Source: Planctomycetota bacterium (GTDB lineage: Bacteria; Planctomycetota; UBA1135; GCA-002686595). From it: DNA of 64,000 nt. The notes below the pieces were generated by a model. The model made no database searches and was not told the origin of the DNA. It was given only the letters and a program-made list of their open reading frames with translations. Shown here in pieces: positions 16,653-28,387 of this stretch. Numbering within the stretch: position 1 is the first letter of the stretch; every line of letters begins with the position of its first letter. A program made the translations under genes and the position numbers. The stretch spans positions 186,001-250,000 of the forward strand of contig JACKHV010000003.1 in the NCBI GenBank assembly GCA_020638835.1, written 5' to 3'.

Positions 16653-18173
16653 TCAGCTCGCGACGGCGGCGACGATCGAGCCGCGGTCGTTCGCCTTGGC
16701 GCGATAGAGGTTCTCGTCGGCCATCTGCAGCAGGGCCTCGAGCTCGACCTTGGAGGTCCCCGCGTTCACGACCACGTAGCCGACGCTCGTGGAGGCGGAG
16801 AGGACCAGCCGTTCGACGTGGATCGGCTCCGACTCGATGTGCGACTTGACGCGCATCAACGCGTCCATGCACGAGTCCTCATCGGCGCCGCGGAAGAGGA
16901 TCACGAACTCGTCTCCGCCCCAGCGGCAGACGAGGTCTTCCGCGCGCACCGCGTCCTTGATGCGCTCGCCGACCTCGGTCAGGAAGCGATCACCGACCTG
17001 ATGGCCGTGAGAGTCATTGATCTCCTTGAACAGGTCGAGGTCGAGGAACGCCATGCCGATCGTGCTGCTCGTGCTCTGCGCCTGGCGCAGGCTGAGCTTC
17101 GCGCGGCGATCCCAGCCGCTGCGATTGAAGAGGTCCGTGAGCGGGTCCTTGTCGGCGCGGTGCTCGGCGCGGCGCTTCGCGTGTTCGGCGACGTCGACGG
17201 CCGCCTGCAGCTTGCCGGCGCCCATCATCAGCGACGAGTTCTGGGCTACGAGCACGGTCGAGGCCCGCGCGTTCTCCTCGCTCGCGTACCCGAGGCACTC
17301 CATCAGGTCCGGTGAGGCGACCCCGTCGTTGAGGTACTCGTCCGTGACGGCGAACTCCTCCTGGATCACCTGCATGAAGCTCTCGAGCGAGGTCCACGAC
17401 AGATCGTTGTTCGCGAGCGAATCGCGCAGGCTCTGCATGTCGTGGGACGTCCAGTAGCGGATGTCGTGCGGCAGCAGCGCGGCGATCGAGCACGCCAGCT
17501 GGATCGGACCCTGCGGGCCGGCGTCCGTCGCGGGGAGCTCGTGGTGCGCGCGGATCGTGTCGGCGTAGAACGCCGGTAACCCGAGCTGCTTCGCCATGCG
17601 CGCACCCGCCTCCGCGTGCGTCATGCCGAAGGCGTCGACCTCCGCCTGCGCCGCGGCGGCCGGATCGAGCCGCACGTCGCTCAGGACGCCGCCGATCACC
17701 GCTTGGTCCATGGCGCTGAAGAGCGCGAGCCCCAGGTCCTGCAGCAGCGCGATCGTGAACGCTTCCTGTGCGTGCGCCGGTTCCACCGACTCGCAGATCA
17801 GGCGCGCGGCGATCGCCTTGCACATCGACGCGGCCCACATGGCGTGCGAGTCGTCCTTGTTCAGCTTGATCGACTTGTGGAGGCTCGCGACGCAGTGGCT
17901 GAGCGCGACGACGCGCACTTGGCCGAGCCCCAGCGTGCACACGGCGCGCTTCACCGTTTGCACGGGGTGCGTCGGCGCGAACCACGCGGAGTTGACGAGC
18001 GCGAGCATGCGGCTCGCCAGGCCGGCGTCCGCCTCGATCAGCGCGGAGTAGTCCTCGAGTTCCGCATCGACGTCCTTGGAGAGTTCGATCAGGCGGATGG
18101 CGACGCGCGGGTGGCCGGTGACGATCTCGACGGACGCGATCCGGTCGATCGTCTCTTGCTCGGTGTAGGACAT
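16653..18173 (-). CDS. HDOD-GGDEF signalling protein (putative diguanylate cyclase)
   Basis: This is a 506-residue cytoplasmic protein. Residues about 15-220 form an HDOD domain (VTGHPRVAIRLIELSKD, ALVNSAWFAP, ALLQDLGLALFS). After a linker, residues about 335-500 form a GGDEF domain with intact RWGGDEF and an allosteric I-site (RAED, five residues upstream of GGDEF), plus DPLTDLFNRSGW at its start. It should synthesise cyclic di-GMP under product inhibition. No receiver or sensor domain is visible, so the HDOD domain is the likely input. A GTG at 18197 is an alternative start; neither has a clear ribosome site. Confidence 0.87.
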   Translation of the reverse strand: MSYTEQETIDRIASVEIVTGHPRVAIRLIELSKDVDAELEDYSALIEADAGLASRMLALVNSAWFAPTHPVQTVKRAVCTLGLGQVRVVALSHCVASLHKSIKLNKDDSHAMWAASMCKAIAARLICESVEPAHAQEAFTIALLQDLGLALFSAMDQAVIGGVLSDVRLDPAAAAQAEVDAFGMTHAEAGARMAKQLGLPAFYADTIRAHHELPATDAGPQGPIQLACSIAALLPHDIRYWTSHDMQSLRDSLANNDLSWTSLESFMQVIQEEFAVTDEYLNDGVASPDLMECLGYASEENARASTVLVAQNSSLMMGAGKLQAAVDVAEHAKRRAEHRADKDPLTDLFNRSGWDRRAKLSLRQAQSTSSTIGMAFLDLDLFKEINDSHGHQVGDRFLTEVGERIKDAVRAEDLVCRWGGDEFVILFRGADEDSCMDALMRVKSHIESEPIHVERLVLSASTSVGYVVVNAGTSKVELEALLQMADENLYRAKANDRGSIVAAVAS

Positions 18174-18267
18174 CTTGCTGAGCGGAGCGGCGGACACTCC
18201 GAAGCCGAAGAGGAGGGGAGCGGTCCGCCCCCCGGCCGACCGCTCCTCCCTTCATCGTCATCCGCAC

Positions 18268-18306
18268 CGCCCGGCTGGACCTCGATCCGATTCCGTCCGG
18301 GCGGGC
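18268..18306 (-). terminator. Possible stem-loop after the PFOR gene
   Basis: CCGCCCGG and CCGGGCGG form an eight-base stem around a 22-base loop, shortly after the stop codon of the minus-strand PFOR gene and before the HDOD-GGDEF gene. There is no U-tract, so intrinsic termination is doubtful. The rest of the gap 18174-18319 shows nothing recognisable. Confidence 0.3.
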
Positions 18307-18319
18307 CGCCCGACCCCCC

Positions 18320-22996
<4,677 letters not shown>

Positions 22997-23163
22997 GTCG
23001 ATGGTGTCTTCTGGCTGGGTTACGAAGCAGCCCGGAGCGCGGAAGCCCCGGGGCTCTCAGTGTAGCTGGCTCGGGAGGGAGAGAACTCCCGACTCACCCA
23101 TGGTCGGCACGACGGGCCGACTGCGCACTACGGCGGAGGGCGCAGCCGCATCAGTCACCCTGC

Positions 23164-23276
23164 GTAGAGAAGTACGGGATCGCGTTCGATTCTGCTGCCT
23201 GGCAGCCGTGACCGCCCTTGAGGTGACGGCGGGGCTGCCAGACCGCAGAATCGAACGCGATCCCGTACTTCTCTAC
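23164..23276. repeat. Stop-codon hairpin repeat, copy 1 (113 bp inverted repeat)
   Basis: The first 32 bases (23164-23195) are exactly complementary to the last 32; after a short mismatch the stem continues with CTGGCAGCC. The outer arm reads GTAGAGAAGTACGGGATCGC. The napH stop codon (TAG, 23275-23273) lies inside the outer arm. The other end is 167 bases before the PFOR start. Two smaller stem-loops (about 23071-23096 and 23103-23122) lie between the repeat and the PFOR gene. No U-tract follows. Confidence 0.9.
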
Positions 23277-24085
23277 CTGACGCCGATGCGGAGCACCGCG
23301 CCCGGGCACGCATCGAGGCACGCGCCGCAGCGGGTGCAGTCCGGATCGTCGACGGCGGAAGCGCCGGCCAGCGTGTACCCGTTCATCACCGGGATGCCCA
23401 TCGGGCAGTGCGACTCGCACTGCGCGCAGTGCAGCTTGCCGGCGCGTTCGCGGTCGATGCGGACGCGCAAGGGCGCGAGGCGCCCGAGGAGCGCGTAGAG
23501 ACCACCGGTGGGGCAGATCGTGCGACACCAGATCCGGGGCGCGAACCACTCGGCGATCGCGATGCCGAGCACGACGAACAGACCGAGCCACGCGCCGTAG
23601 GCGATGCCGCGCACGAGCAGCTGGATGGGGGAGACCGCTTCGAAGAAGGGGATGCCGCAGAAGACCGTGAACGACAGCACGAAGAGGAGTGCGAGTTCAC
23701 GTGTGCCGCGCGGCGCGCCGCGCTCTGCGATGCGCCTGTGACGCTTGTCGAAGAGGCGCAGGATTCGCTCGCGCAGCGCGGCGTTCCCGTCGAGGAGGAA
23801 GCCGAGCGGGCACAGCCACCCGCAGAACACGGGACCGAGCAACGCCGCGAGGGCCGCGAGGATGCCGGCGCCGACCCAGAGCTCCCGCGTGACCGAGCGC
23901 GTGGCCAGTGCGGTCTGAATCGCAGCCAAGGGATCGGCGAACGGCAACGCGCCCATCAGAGTCGTAGCGGTGGTCGAACCGCGCAACCACTCGACGTCGG
24001 TTCGTGCTCCCGCGACCAGCAGCACGAAGAACCCCAGGGCCGTCGCGCGCCGCGCCCAGGTCCAGATGTGCGACCGGCGCCTCAT
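23273..24085 (-). CDS. napH: NapH-like quinol dehydrogenase membrane subunit
   Basis: This is a 270-residue protein with four membrane segments. It has the paired cysteine motifs of the NapH family, CGWLCPLGF and CRTICPTGG at membrane boundaries, and a C-terminal ferredoxin domain with CAQCESHCPMG and CTRCGACLDACPG for two [4Fe-4S] clusters. With NapG it is expected to oxidise menaquinol and pass electrons to the periplasmic nitrate reductase. Its ATG overlaps the napG stop (ATGA). Its stop codon is embedded in hairpin repeat copy 1. The longer open frame upstream belongs to no family. Confidence 0.88.
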   Translation of the reverse strand: MRRRSHIWTWARRATALGFFVLLVAGARTDVEWLRGSTTATTLMGALPFADPLAAIQTALATRSVTRELWVGAGILAALAALLGPVFCGWLCPLGFLLDGNAALRERILRLFDKRHRRIAERGAPRGTRELALLFVLSFTVFCGIPFFEAVSPIQLLVRGIAYGAWLGLFVVLGIAIAEWFAPRIWCRTICPTGGLYALLGRLAPLRVRIDRERAGKLHCAQCESHCPMGIPVMNGYTLAGASAVDDPDCTRCGACLDACPGAVLRIGVR

Positions 24086-24684
24086 GCGTCGACTCCGACG
24101 CCGAAGGGCGCGATCCGGATGGAGCTCGGCTCGGTCAGGCAGGCGTGGTCGCAGAGACCGCAGCCCGTGCAGGCGTCGGCGACGATCTGCGGTCGACTCT
24201 TCCAGTCGAGTGTGATCGCGGAGTTCGGGTACGGGCACGCATGCCAGCAGGCACGACAGACCGTGTCGTTCCACGCGAAGCAGCGTTCGCTGTCGATCGC
24301 GGCCGTTCCGATCCGGGCGTCGGCACGGTCGTCCAACGCGTTCAACGCCGTCGTCGGACAGACCGCGATGCAGTGCAGCTCGTCCTCACCCGCGCACAGG
24401 TTGCACGGGTTCTCACGCGAGTCGAACAGCGGCGCGCCGGCTGCGATCCCGTCCTCGAGGTCTGCGAGCCGCAGCGCATCCGGAGGACAGGCGATCACGC
24501 ACTGTCCGCAGCGGATGCAGGCCGCGAGGAAGTCCGCTTCGCTCCGCGCGCCAGGCGGCCGCAGGCGCTTCGGAGTCGGCAGGCCGACGAGGTGACGACG
24601 ACCTGCACCGAGTGCCGCACCGGCGCCGATCCCGACGAGCGCGAGGAACGCGCGGCGGTTGGTCGAGACGGGAGTAATCGTCAT
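24082..24684 (-). CDS. napG: NapG-like periplasmic ferredoxin-type protein
   Basis: This is a 200-residue protein with a twin-arginine-like N-terminus (NRRAFLALVGIGAG), so it is likely exported folded. Four cysteine clusters fit four [4Fe-4S] centres: CIRCGQCVIACPP, CNLCAGEDELHCIAVCPT, CFAWNDTVCRACWHACPY and CTGCGLCDHACLT, the spacing of NapG/MauM. It links NapH to the NapAB terminal reductase; no napC-type tetraheme quinol dehydrogenase is present here. The start codon is 11 bases from the base of hairpin copy 2 and has no visible Shine-Dalgarno sequence. Confidence 0.88.
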   Translation of the reverse strand: MTITPVSTNRRAFLALVGIGAGAALGAGRRHLVGLPTPKRLRPPGARSEADFLAACIRCGQCVIACPPDALRLADLEDGIAAGAPLFDSRENPCNLCAGEDELHCIAVCPTTALNALDDRADARIGTAAIDSERCFAWNDTVCRACWHACPYPNSAITLDWKSRPQIVADACTGCGLCDHACLTEPSSIRIAPFGVGVDA

Positions 24685-24695
24685 CTCGGTCGCGC

Positions 24696-24803
24696 GAGAG
24701 GTACGGGATAGCGTTCGATCCTTCGGTCCAGCAGTCGTGCCGCCACTTCGGCGGCGGAACGACTGCAGGTCCGAAGGATCGAACGCTATCCCGTCCTGCT
24801 CTA
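24696..24803. repeat. Stop-codon hairpin repeat, copy 2 (108 bp inverted repeat)
   Basis: The element fills the gap between the napB-like stop (TAG, 24803-24801, within the arm) and the napG start at 24684. Arms share ACGGGATAGCGTTCGATCC and continue through CTTCGG, CAGTCGT and CCGCC with a few mismatches to a loop of about five bases (ACTTC). Relative to copy 1, GGGATCGCG has become GGGATAGCG in both arms, so pairing is preserved. Confidence 0.9.
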
Positions 24804-25490
24804 GAGGTCCTCCTGGTGGGAGGGCAGGTGACAGCTGCGGCAACGCGCCTGGAACAACTCCTCCGACATGCCCGCGTGCACGACGCGCGGCGCGTCGTTC
24901 ACGCCACGTTCGTGACACGCGAGGCAGTCGTCGCGCATCCACGCGTTCGCGTGCAGCTCGTCCGCCGGCAGCAGCGGTGGGAAGGCGTTGTCGGCGAAGC
25001 CGTCCACGATCACGCGCGGCGTGGCAGCGCGGATCACGGTGGGGTCCGCGTCGTCCAGTTCCTGCAGCGGGACCTGCACGTGGCACGAACGGCACGCGGC
25101 GCGAAGCAACTGATGCGACATGCCCGCGTGACGGACCTCTGGCGCCGAGCCGACTCCGTGTTCGTGGCACATCAAGCAAGCGGCCGAGTCCCACGGGTTC
25201 GCGTGTGTCTCGTTGTTCGGCAAGAGCGGGGGGAAGGCGTCTTGTGCGAAGCCGAAGAAGGTCTCTTCACCGCCGGAACCAGGAGCGGGCAACACGATGG
25301 CTGCGCCGAGGACGCCGCTCTCTGCGGTCGCAACCGGCTCGGCCTCGGGCTGGGCTGGAATCGTCCCCGAGAACCGGACGCTGTCATCAGCCGCGCCGGG
25401 CGGCACCGGCTGCGGTTCAGGGCCGCTCCGACACGCGAGGGAGATCCCCAGCGAGGCCACGGCGGTGACGAACAGGATGCTGCGGATCAT
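24801..25490 (-). CDS. napB: Tetraheme NapB-like cytochrome c from an internal duplication
   Basis: This is a 229-residue exported protein with four CxxCH heme sites: CLMCH, CRSCH, CLACH, CRSCH. Residues about 85-140 and 169-224 are direct repeats: AFPPLLPNNETHAN / AFPPLLPADELHAN, then a CxxCH, then HAGMS, then CRSCH. Each repeat resembles diheme NapB, the electron-donating subunit of periplasmic nitrate reductase, so this looks like two NapB units in one chain. The N-terminus is a signal peptide with a Cys at residue 20 that might be lipidated, though the lipobox is imperfect. It starts one base after the napA stop. Its stop codon is the first codon of hairpin copy 2. Confidence 0.72.
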   Translation of the reverse strand: MIRSILFVTAVASLGISLACRSGPEPQPVPPGAADDSVRFSGTIPAQPEAEPVATAESGVLGAAIVLPAPGSGGEETFFGFAQDAFPPLLPNNETHANPWDSAACLMCHEHGVGSAPEVRHAGMSHQLLRAACRSCHVQVPLQELDDADPTVIRAATPRVIVDGFADNAFPPLLPADELHANAWMRDDCLACHERGVNDAPRVVHAGMSEELFQARCRSCHLPSHQEDL

Positions 25491-25491
25491 C

Positions 25492-27804
25492 TCAGGCTCC
25501 TTCCGGCGCTTCCGCCTTCGCGAGCTTCACTGCACAGATCTTGAACTCGGGCTGCTTCGAGCCGGGGTCGTAGGCGTCGATCGTGACCTTGTTGATCAAG
25601 CTCGCGTCGTCCGCCCAGTGCATCGGGACGAAGGCCATGCCGGGTCGCGGCATGTCCACGACGCGCGCGCGGATCACGCACTCGCCGCGGCGGCTCGTGA
25701 TGCGCACCCAGTCTCCGGTTCGCAGGCCGAGAGTCTTCGCGTCGACGGGGTTCACTTCGCAGAAGGCTCGCGCCTGGGCGCGCTTCAGCTCGGGAGCCTC
25801 CATCGTCATCGTGCCCGTGTGCCAGTGCTCGAGCACGCGACCGGTCGAGAGCACGTAGGGGTACTCCGCGTCCGCCGGCTCGGCCGGGCCTTTCGGCGGG
25901 CGCAGCCAGACCACGGCCTTCTTGTCCGGTGCGGCGTAGAACTTCGTCTCTCCCGGCTTCAGCGTGTCGTCGGCGTACGGGCCGGAGTCGAGCAGCGGGT
26001 CGGCGCCCTTGACGAAGCGGATCGCCGTACCGGGGTGGTCCTCGGTCGGCACGGGCCAGCGCAGTCCGCGTTCGGCCTTCAAGCGCTCTCTCGTCGCACC
26101 CGTGAAGTCGTAGGCAGTGTTGCGCGACGCCTCGCGCATCTCGTCCCAGACGTCGTCGGTGTTCTCGAACTTCGAGCTGATGTAGCCCGCGGGAACCACG
26201 CCCGCCGCCTCGAGTCGGCGCGCGAGGTCGAGCAGCACGTCGAAGTCGGAGACCGCCTCACCAGGCGCGTCGACGACCTTGGGATGATACTGGTAGCGGC
26301 GTTCGGACATGCCGAAGACACCTGACTTCTCGGCCCACATCGCGGCAGGCAGGACGACGTCCGCGAGTTCGGTCGTCAGGGTCGGAACGATGTCGAGCAC
26401 GACCACGAAGGGTGCTTCCTTCATCGCCTTGCGATGCGGAAGCGCGTTCGGCAGCGACTGACCCGGGTTGGTGGTCAGGATCAACATGGCCTTGATCTCG
26501 CCACGACCGAGCGCGTTGAACATCTCGATCGTGTTGAGGCCGGGCTTCGCAGGAATCGTGCCGGGCTTCGCTCCCCACAGCGCTTCCATCTCGGCGCGGT
26601 GCTCTTCCTTCGCGACGACGCGGCCGTACGGAAGGATGTGGCACAGGGAGCCCGTGTCGCGCACGCCGCCGCACGCATTCGGTTGGCCCGTCAGCGAGAA
26701 GGGCGTCGCGCCGGGCTTGCCGATCATGCCGGTCAGGAGGTGCATGTTGTGCACCAGGTTGTTCGCCCACACGCCGCGGATGCGCTGGTTCAGACCCATC
26801 GTCCAGAAGCTGGTCGTGGGGCCTTCGACGAACTGCTTCGCGGCCGCCTCGATCTGAGCGGCGGGAACGCCGCAGAGCTTCTCCGCCTTCTCCGGCGAGA
26901 AGTCCTCGAGGAAGCGCGCGTACTCCTCGAAGGTGACGTTCTGAGCCGCGTCGTCGACCATCGCCTTGAACTGCACGTTCTTCTCGACGAAGTCGGGGTC
27001 GACGTGCCCGTCGCGGACGATCACGTGCGCCATGGAGTGCATCAGCACGAGGTCCATGCCGGGGATCGGTTGCAGATAGATGTCGGCGATCGTGCTGATG
27101 GGGCTCTTGCGCGGATCGACGCAGATCACCTTGACGCTGCGGTCACTCTGCTTGCGCGCCATGATGCGGTCGAACAGCACGGGGTGGCATTCCGCGGTGT
27201 TCGACCCGATCAGGAAGAAGGTGTTCGCGTGGTCGATGTCGTCGTACGAGCCCATCGGCTCGTCCTTGCCGAAGGTGGAGACGTAGCCGCCGACGGCCGA
27301 TGCCATGCAGAGGCGCGGGTTTCCTTCGACGTTGTTCGTGCCGATGCCGCCCTTGAACAAGCGGTTGGCGAGGTAACTCTCTTCGCTCATCGCCTGCCCG
27401 GAGCCGTAGTAGGCGACCGAGTCCGGCCCGCTGGATTTGATCGCGTCCGCGAACTTCGAGGCGACGAGCGTCATCGCCTCTTCCCAGCTCGTGCGCACCA
27501 ACTGGCCGTTCTTGCGGACCATCGGGTACTTCAAGCGGTTCGGCGAGTGCACGACCTTTGGCAGGAAGAGCGACTTGGCGCAGACGAGGCCCTTGGTGGT
27601 CGGGTGTTCCGTGTCGCCACGCAACGCGGTCATGCGCCCGTCCTGGATGCGCAGTTGCACACCGCAACCCGTGCCGCAGAACCGACAGACGGACTTGACC
27701 CAGCGGTCCGGCTCCGCGGTCGCGGCGGAGAGCGGGTTCTGCGCGGCAGCCACCGCGGCAGCGGCGGCTGAGATCTTCATGAAGTCTCGACGATGGAGCT
27801 GCAT
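25492..27804 (-). CDS. napA: Periplasmic nitrate reductase catalytic subunit
   Basis: This is a 770-residue molybdopterin oxidoreductase. It has a Tat signal (HRRDFMKISAAAA) and the [4Fe-4S] motif CRFCGTGC with a fourth Cys in KGLVCAKS. The likely molybdenum ligand is Cys in NPRLCMASAVGGY, as in NapA, not Asp as in NarG or Sec as in FdhF. NapA reduces nitrate to nitrite in the periplasm with electrons from NapB. The length matches NapA/NasA-type enzymes. The ATG at 27804 was chosen because it starts the Tat peptide. The family also includes formate dehydrogenases and assimilatory reductases, but the napD-napA-napB-napG-napH order supports Nap. Confidence 0.9.
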   Translation of the reverse strand: MQLHRRDFMKISAAAAAVAAAQNPLSAATAEPDRWVKSVCRFCGTGCGVQLRIQDGRMTALRGDTEHPTTKGLVCAKSLFLPKVVHSPNRLKYPMVRKNGQLVRTSWEEAMTLVASKFADAIKSSGPDSVAYYGSGQAMSEESYLANRLFKGGIGTNNVEGNPRLCMASAVGGYVSTFGKDEPMGSYDDIDHANTFFLIGSNTAECHPVLFDRIMARKQSDRSVKVICVDPRKSPISTIADIYLQPIPGMDLVLMHSMAHVIVRDGHVDPDFVEKNVQFKAMVDDAAQNVTFEEYARFLEDFSPEKAEKLCGVPAAQIEAAAKQFVEGPTTSFWTMGLNQRIRGVWANNLVHNMHLLTGMIGKPGATPFSLTGQPNACGGVRDTGSLCHILPYGRVVAKEEHRAEMEALWGAKPGTIPAKPGLNTIEMFNALGRGEIKAMLILTTNPGQSLPNALPHRKAMKEAPFVVVLDIVPTLTTELADVVLPAAMWAEKSGVFGMSERRYQYHPKVVDAPGEAVSDFDVLLDLARRLEAAGVVPAGYISSKFENTDDVWDEMREASRNTAYDFTGATRERLKAERGLRWPVPTEDHPGTAIRFVKGADPLLDSGPYADDTLKPGETKFYAAPDKKAVVWLRPPKGPAEPADAEYPYVLSTGRVLEHWHTGTMTMEAPELKRAQARAFCEVNPVDAKTLGLRTGDWVRITSRRGECVIRARVVDMPRPGMAFVPMHWADDASLINKVTIDAYDPGSKQPEFKICAVKLAKAEAPEGA

Positions 27805-27835
27805 CTTGTTCGTCTCTCGTTCTCTGGGTTGAGTC

Positions 27836-28111
27836 TCAGTGCGAGCCGAGGCCCTGATGGCTCGGGCGGAGCTCGCGTTCTGGTTCGTCGTGGATCTGCA
27901 CCGGCCAGGCCGTGAGCACACCGGGAGCGCGCTCGATCTCGCCGCGCAGTCGGTCGTGGGCTGCGTTCAGGCTCGGCGCCTCGAGGACCAAGCCGAGGCA
28001 GCCCTCCTCCTCGAGCTCGACCGGCCGCACGCCGGGGAGCGCAGCGAGGTGTGCACGGACTTCCTCGAGGCGTTGGATCTCGGTTCGGACGAAGATTCCG
28101 ACGACGGTCAT
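27836..28111 (-). CDS. napD: NapD-like chaperone for NapA
   Basis: This is a 91-residue cytoplasmic protein. The N-terminal VVGIFVRTEIQRLEEVRAHL and the ferredoxin-fold pattern fit NapD, which binds the Tat peptide of NapA until cofactor insertion is complete. It is the first gene of the nap operon, ending 31 bases before napA. AGAGGA about ten bases upstream supports the ATG at 28111. A short stem-loop (GGGCC GAAGGA GGCCC, about 28150-28165) lies in its leader. Confidence 0.8.
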   Translation of the reverse strand: MTVVGIFVRTEIQRLEEVRAHLAALPGVRPVELEEEGCLGLVLEAPSLNAAHDRLRGEIERAPGVLTAWPVQIHDEPERELRPSHQGLGSH

Positions 28112-28387
28112 GGGGCGCGTCCTCTGCTCGCGGGGGGGTGGAGTCGGTCCGGGCCGAAGGAGGCCCGCCCCGTTCACGAGGGGCGATTTTTCGGACTAGC
28201 GACTCCGAATGCTTTCCGGCAGGGTGCGGAGGACCCTGGGAACAGGTGCGTACGGCGTGATGCACCCCGCCGGCGCCGGCGGGCGATCCGCCGGACCCAC
28301 TGACCCGAAATCGGACCAACGGGTCCAGAGAGGTGTTCCTCGGGCCGGGCTTCCGTGCGAGGATTCGGCTCAGGACCTCCCAGCCTC

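Noticed and set aside
23164..24803. Hairpin repeats as insertion sequences or CRISPR repeats
   Set aside because: They are about 100 bp, encode no transposase, show no spacers or regular array, and no target-site duplication was evident by eye.
28146..28170. A GG-N10-GC match upstream of napD as a sigma54 promoter
   Set aside because: Bases around the GG and GC do not match the consensus (GGGCC and TCGGC in place of TGGCA and TTGCA), and the site is part of a local stem-loop.
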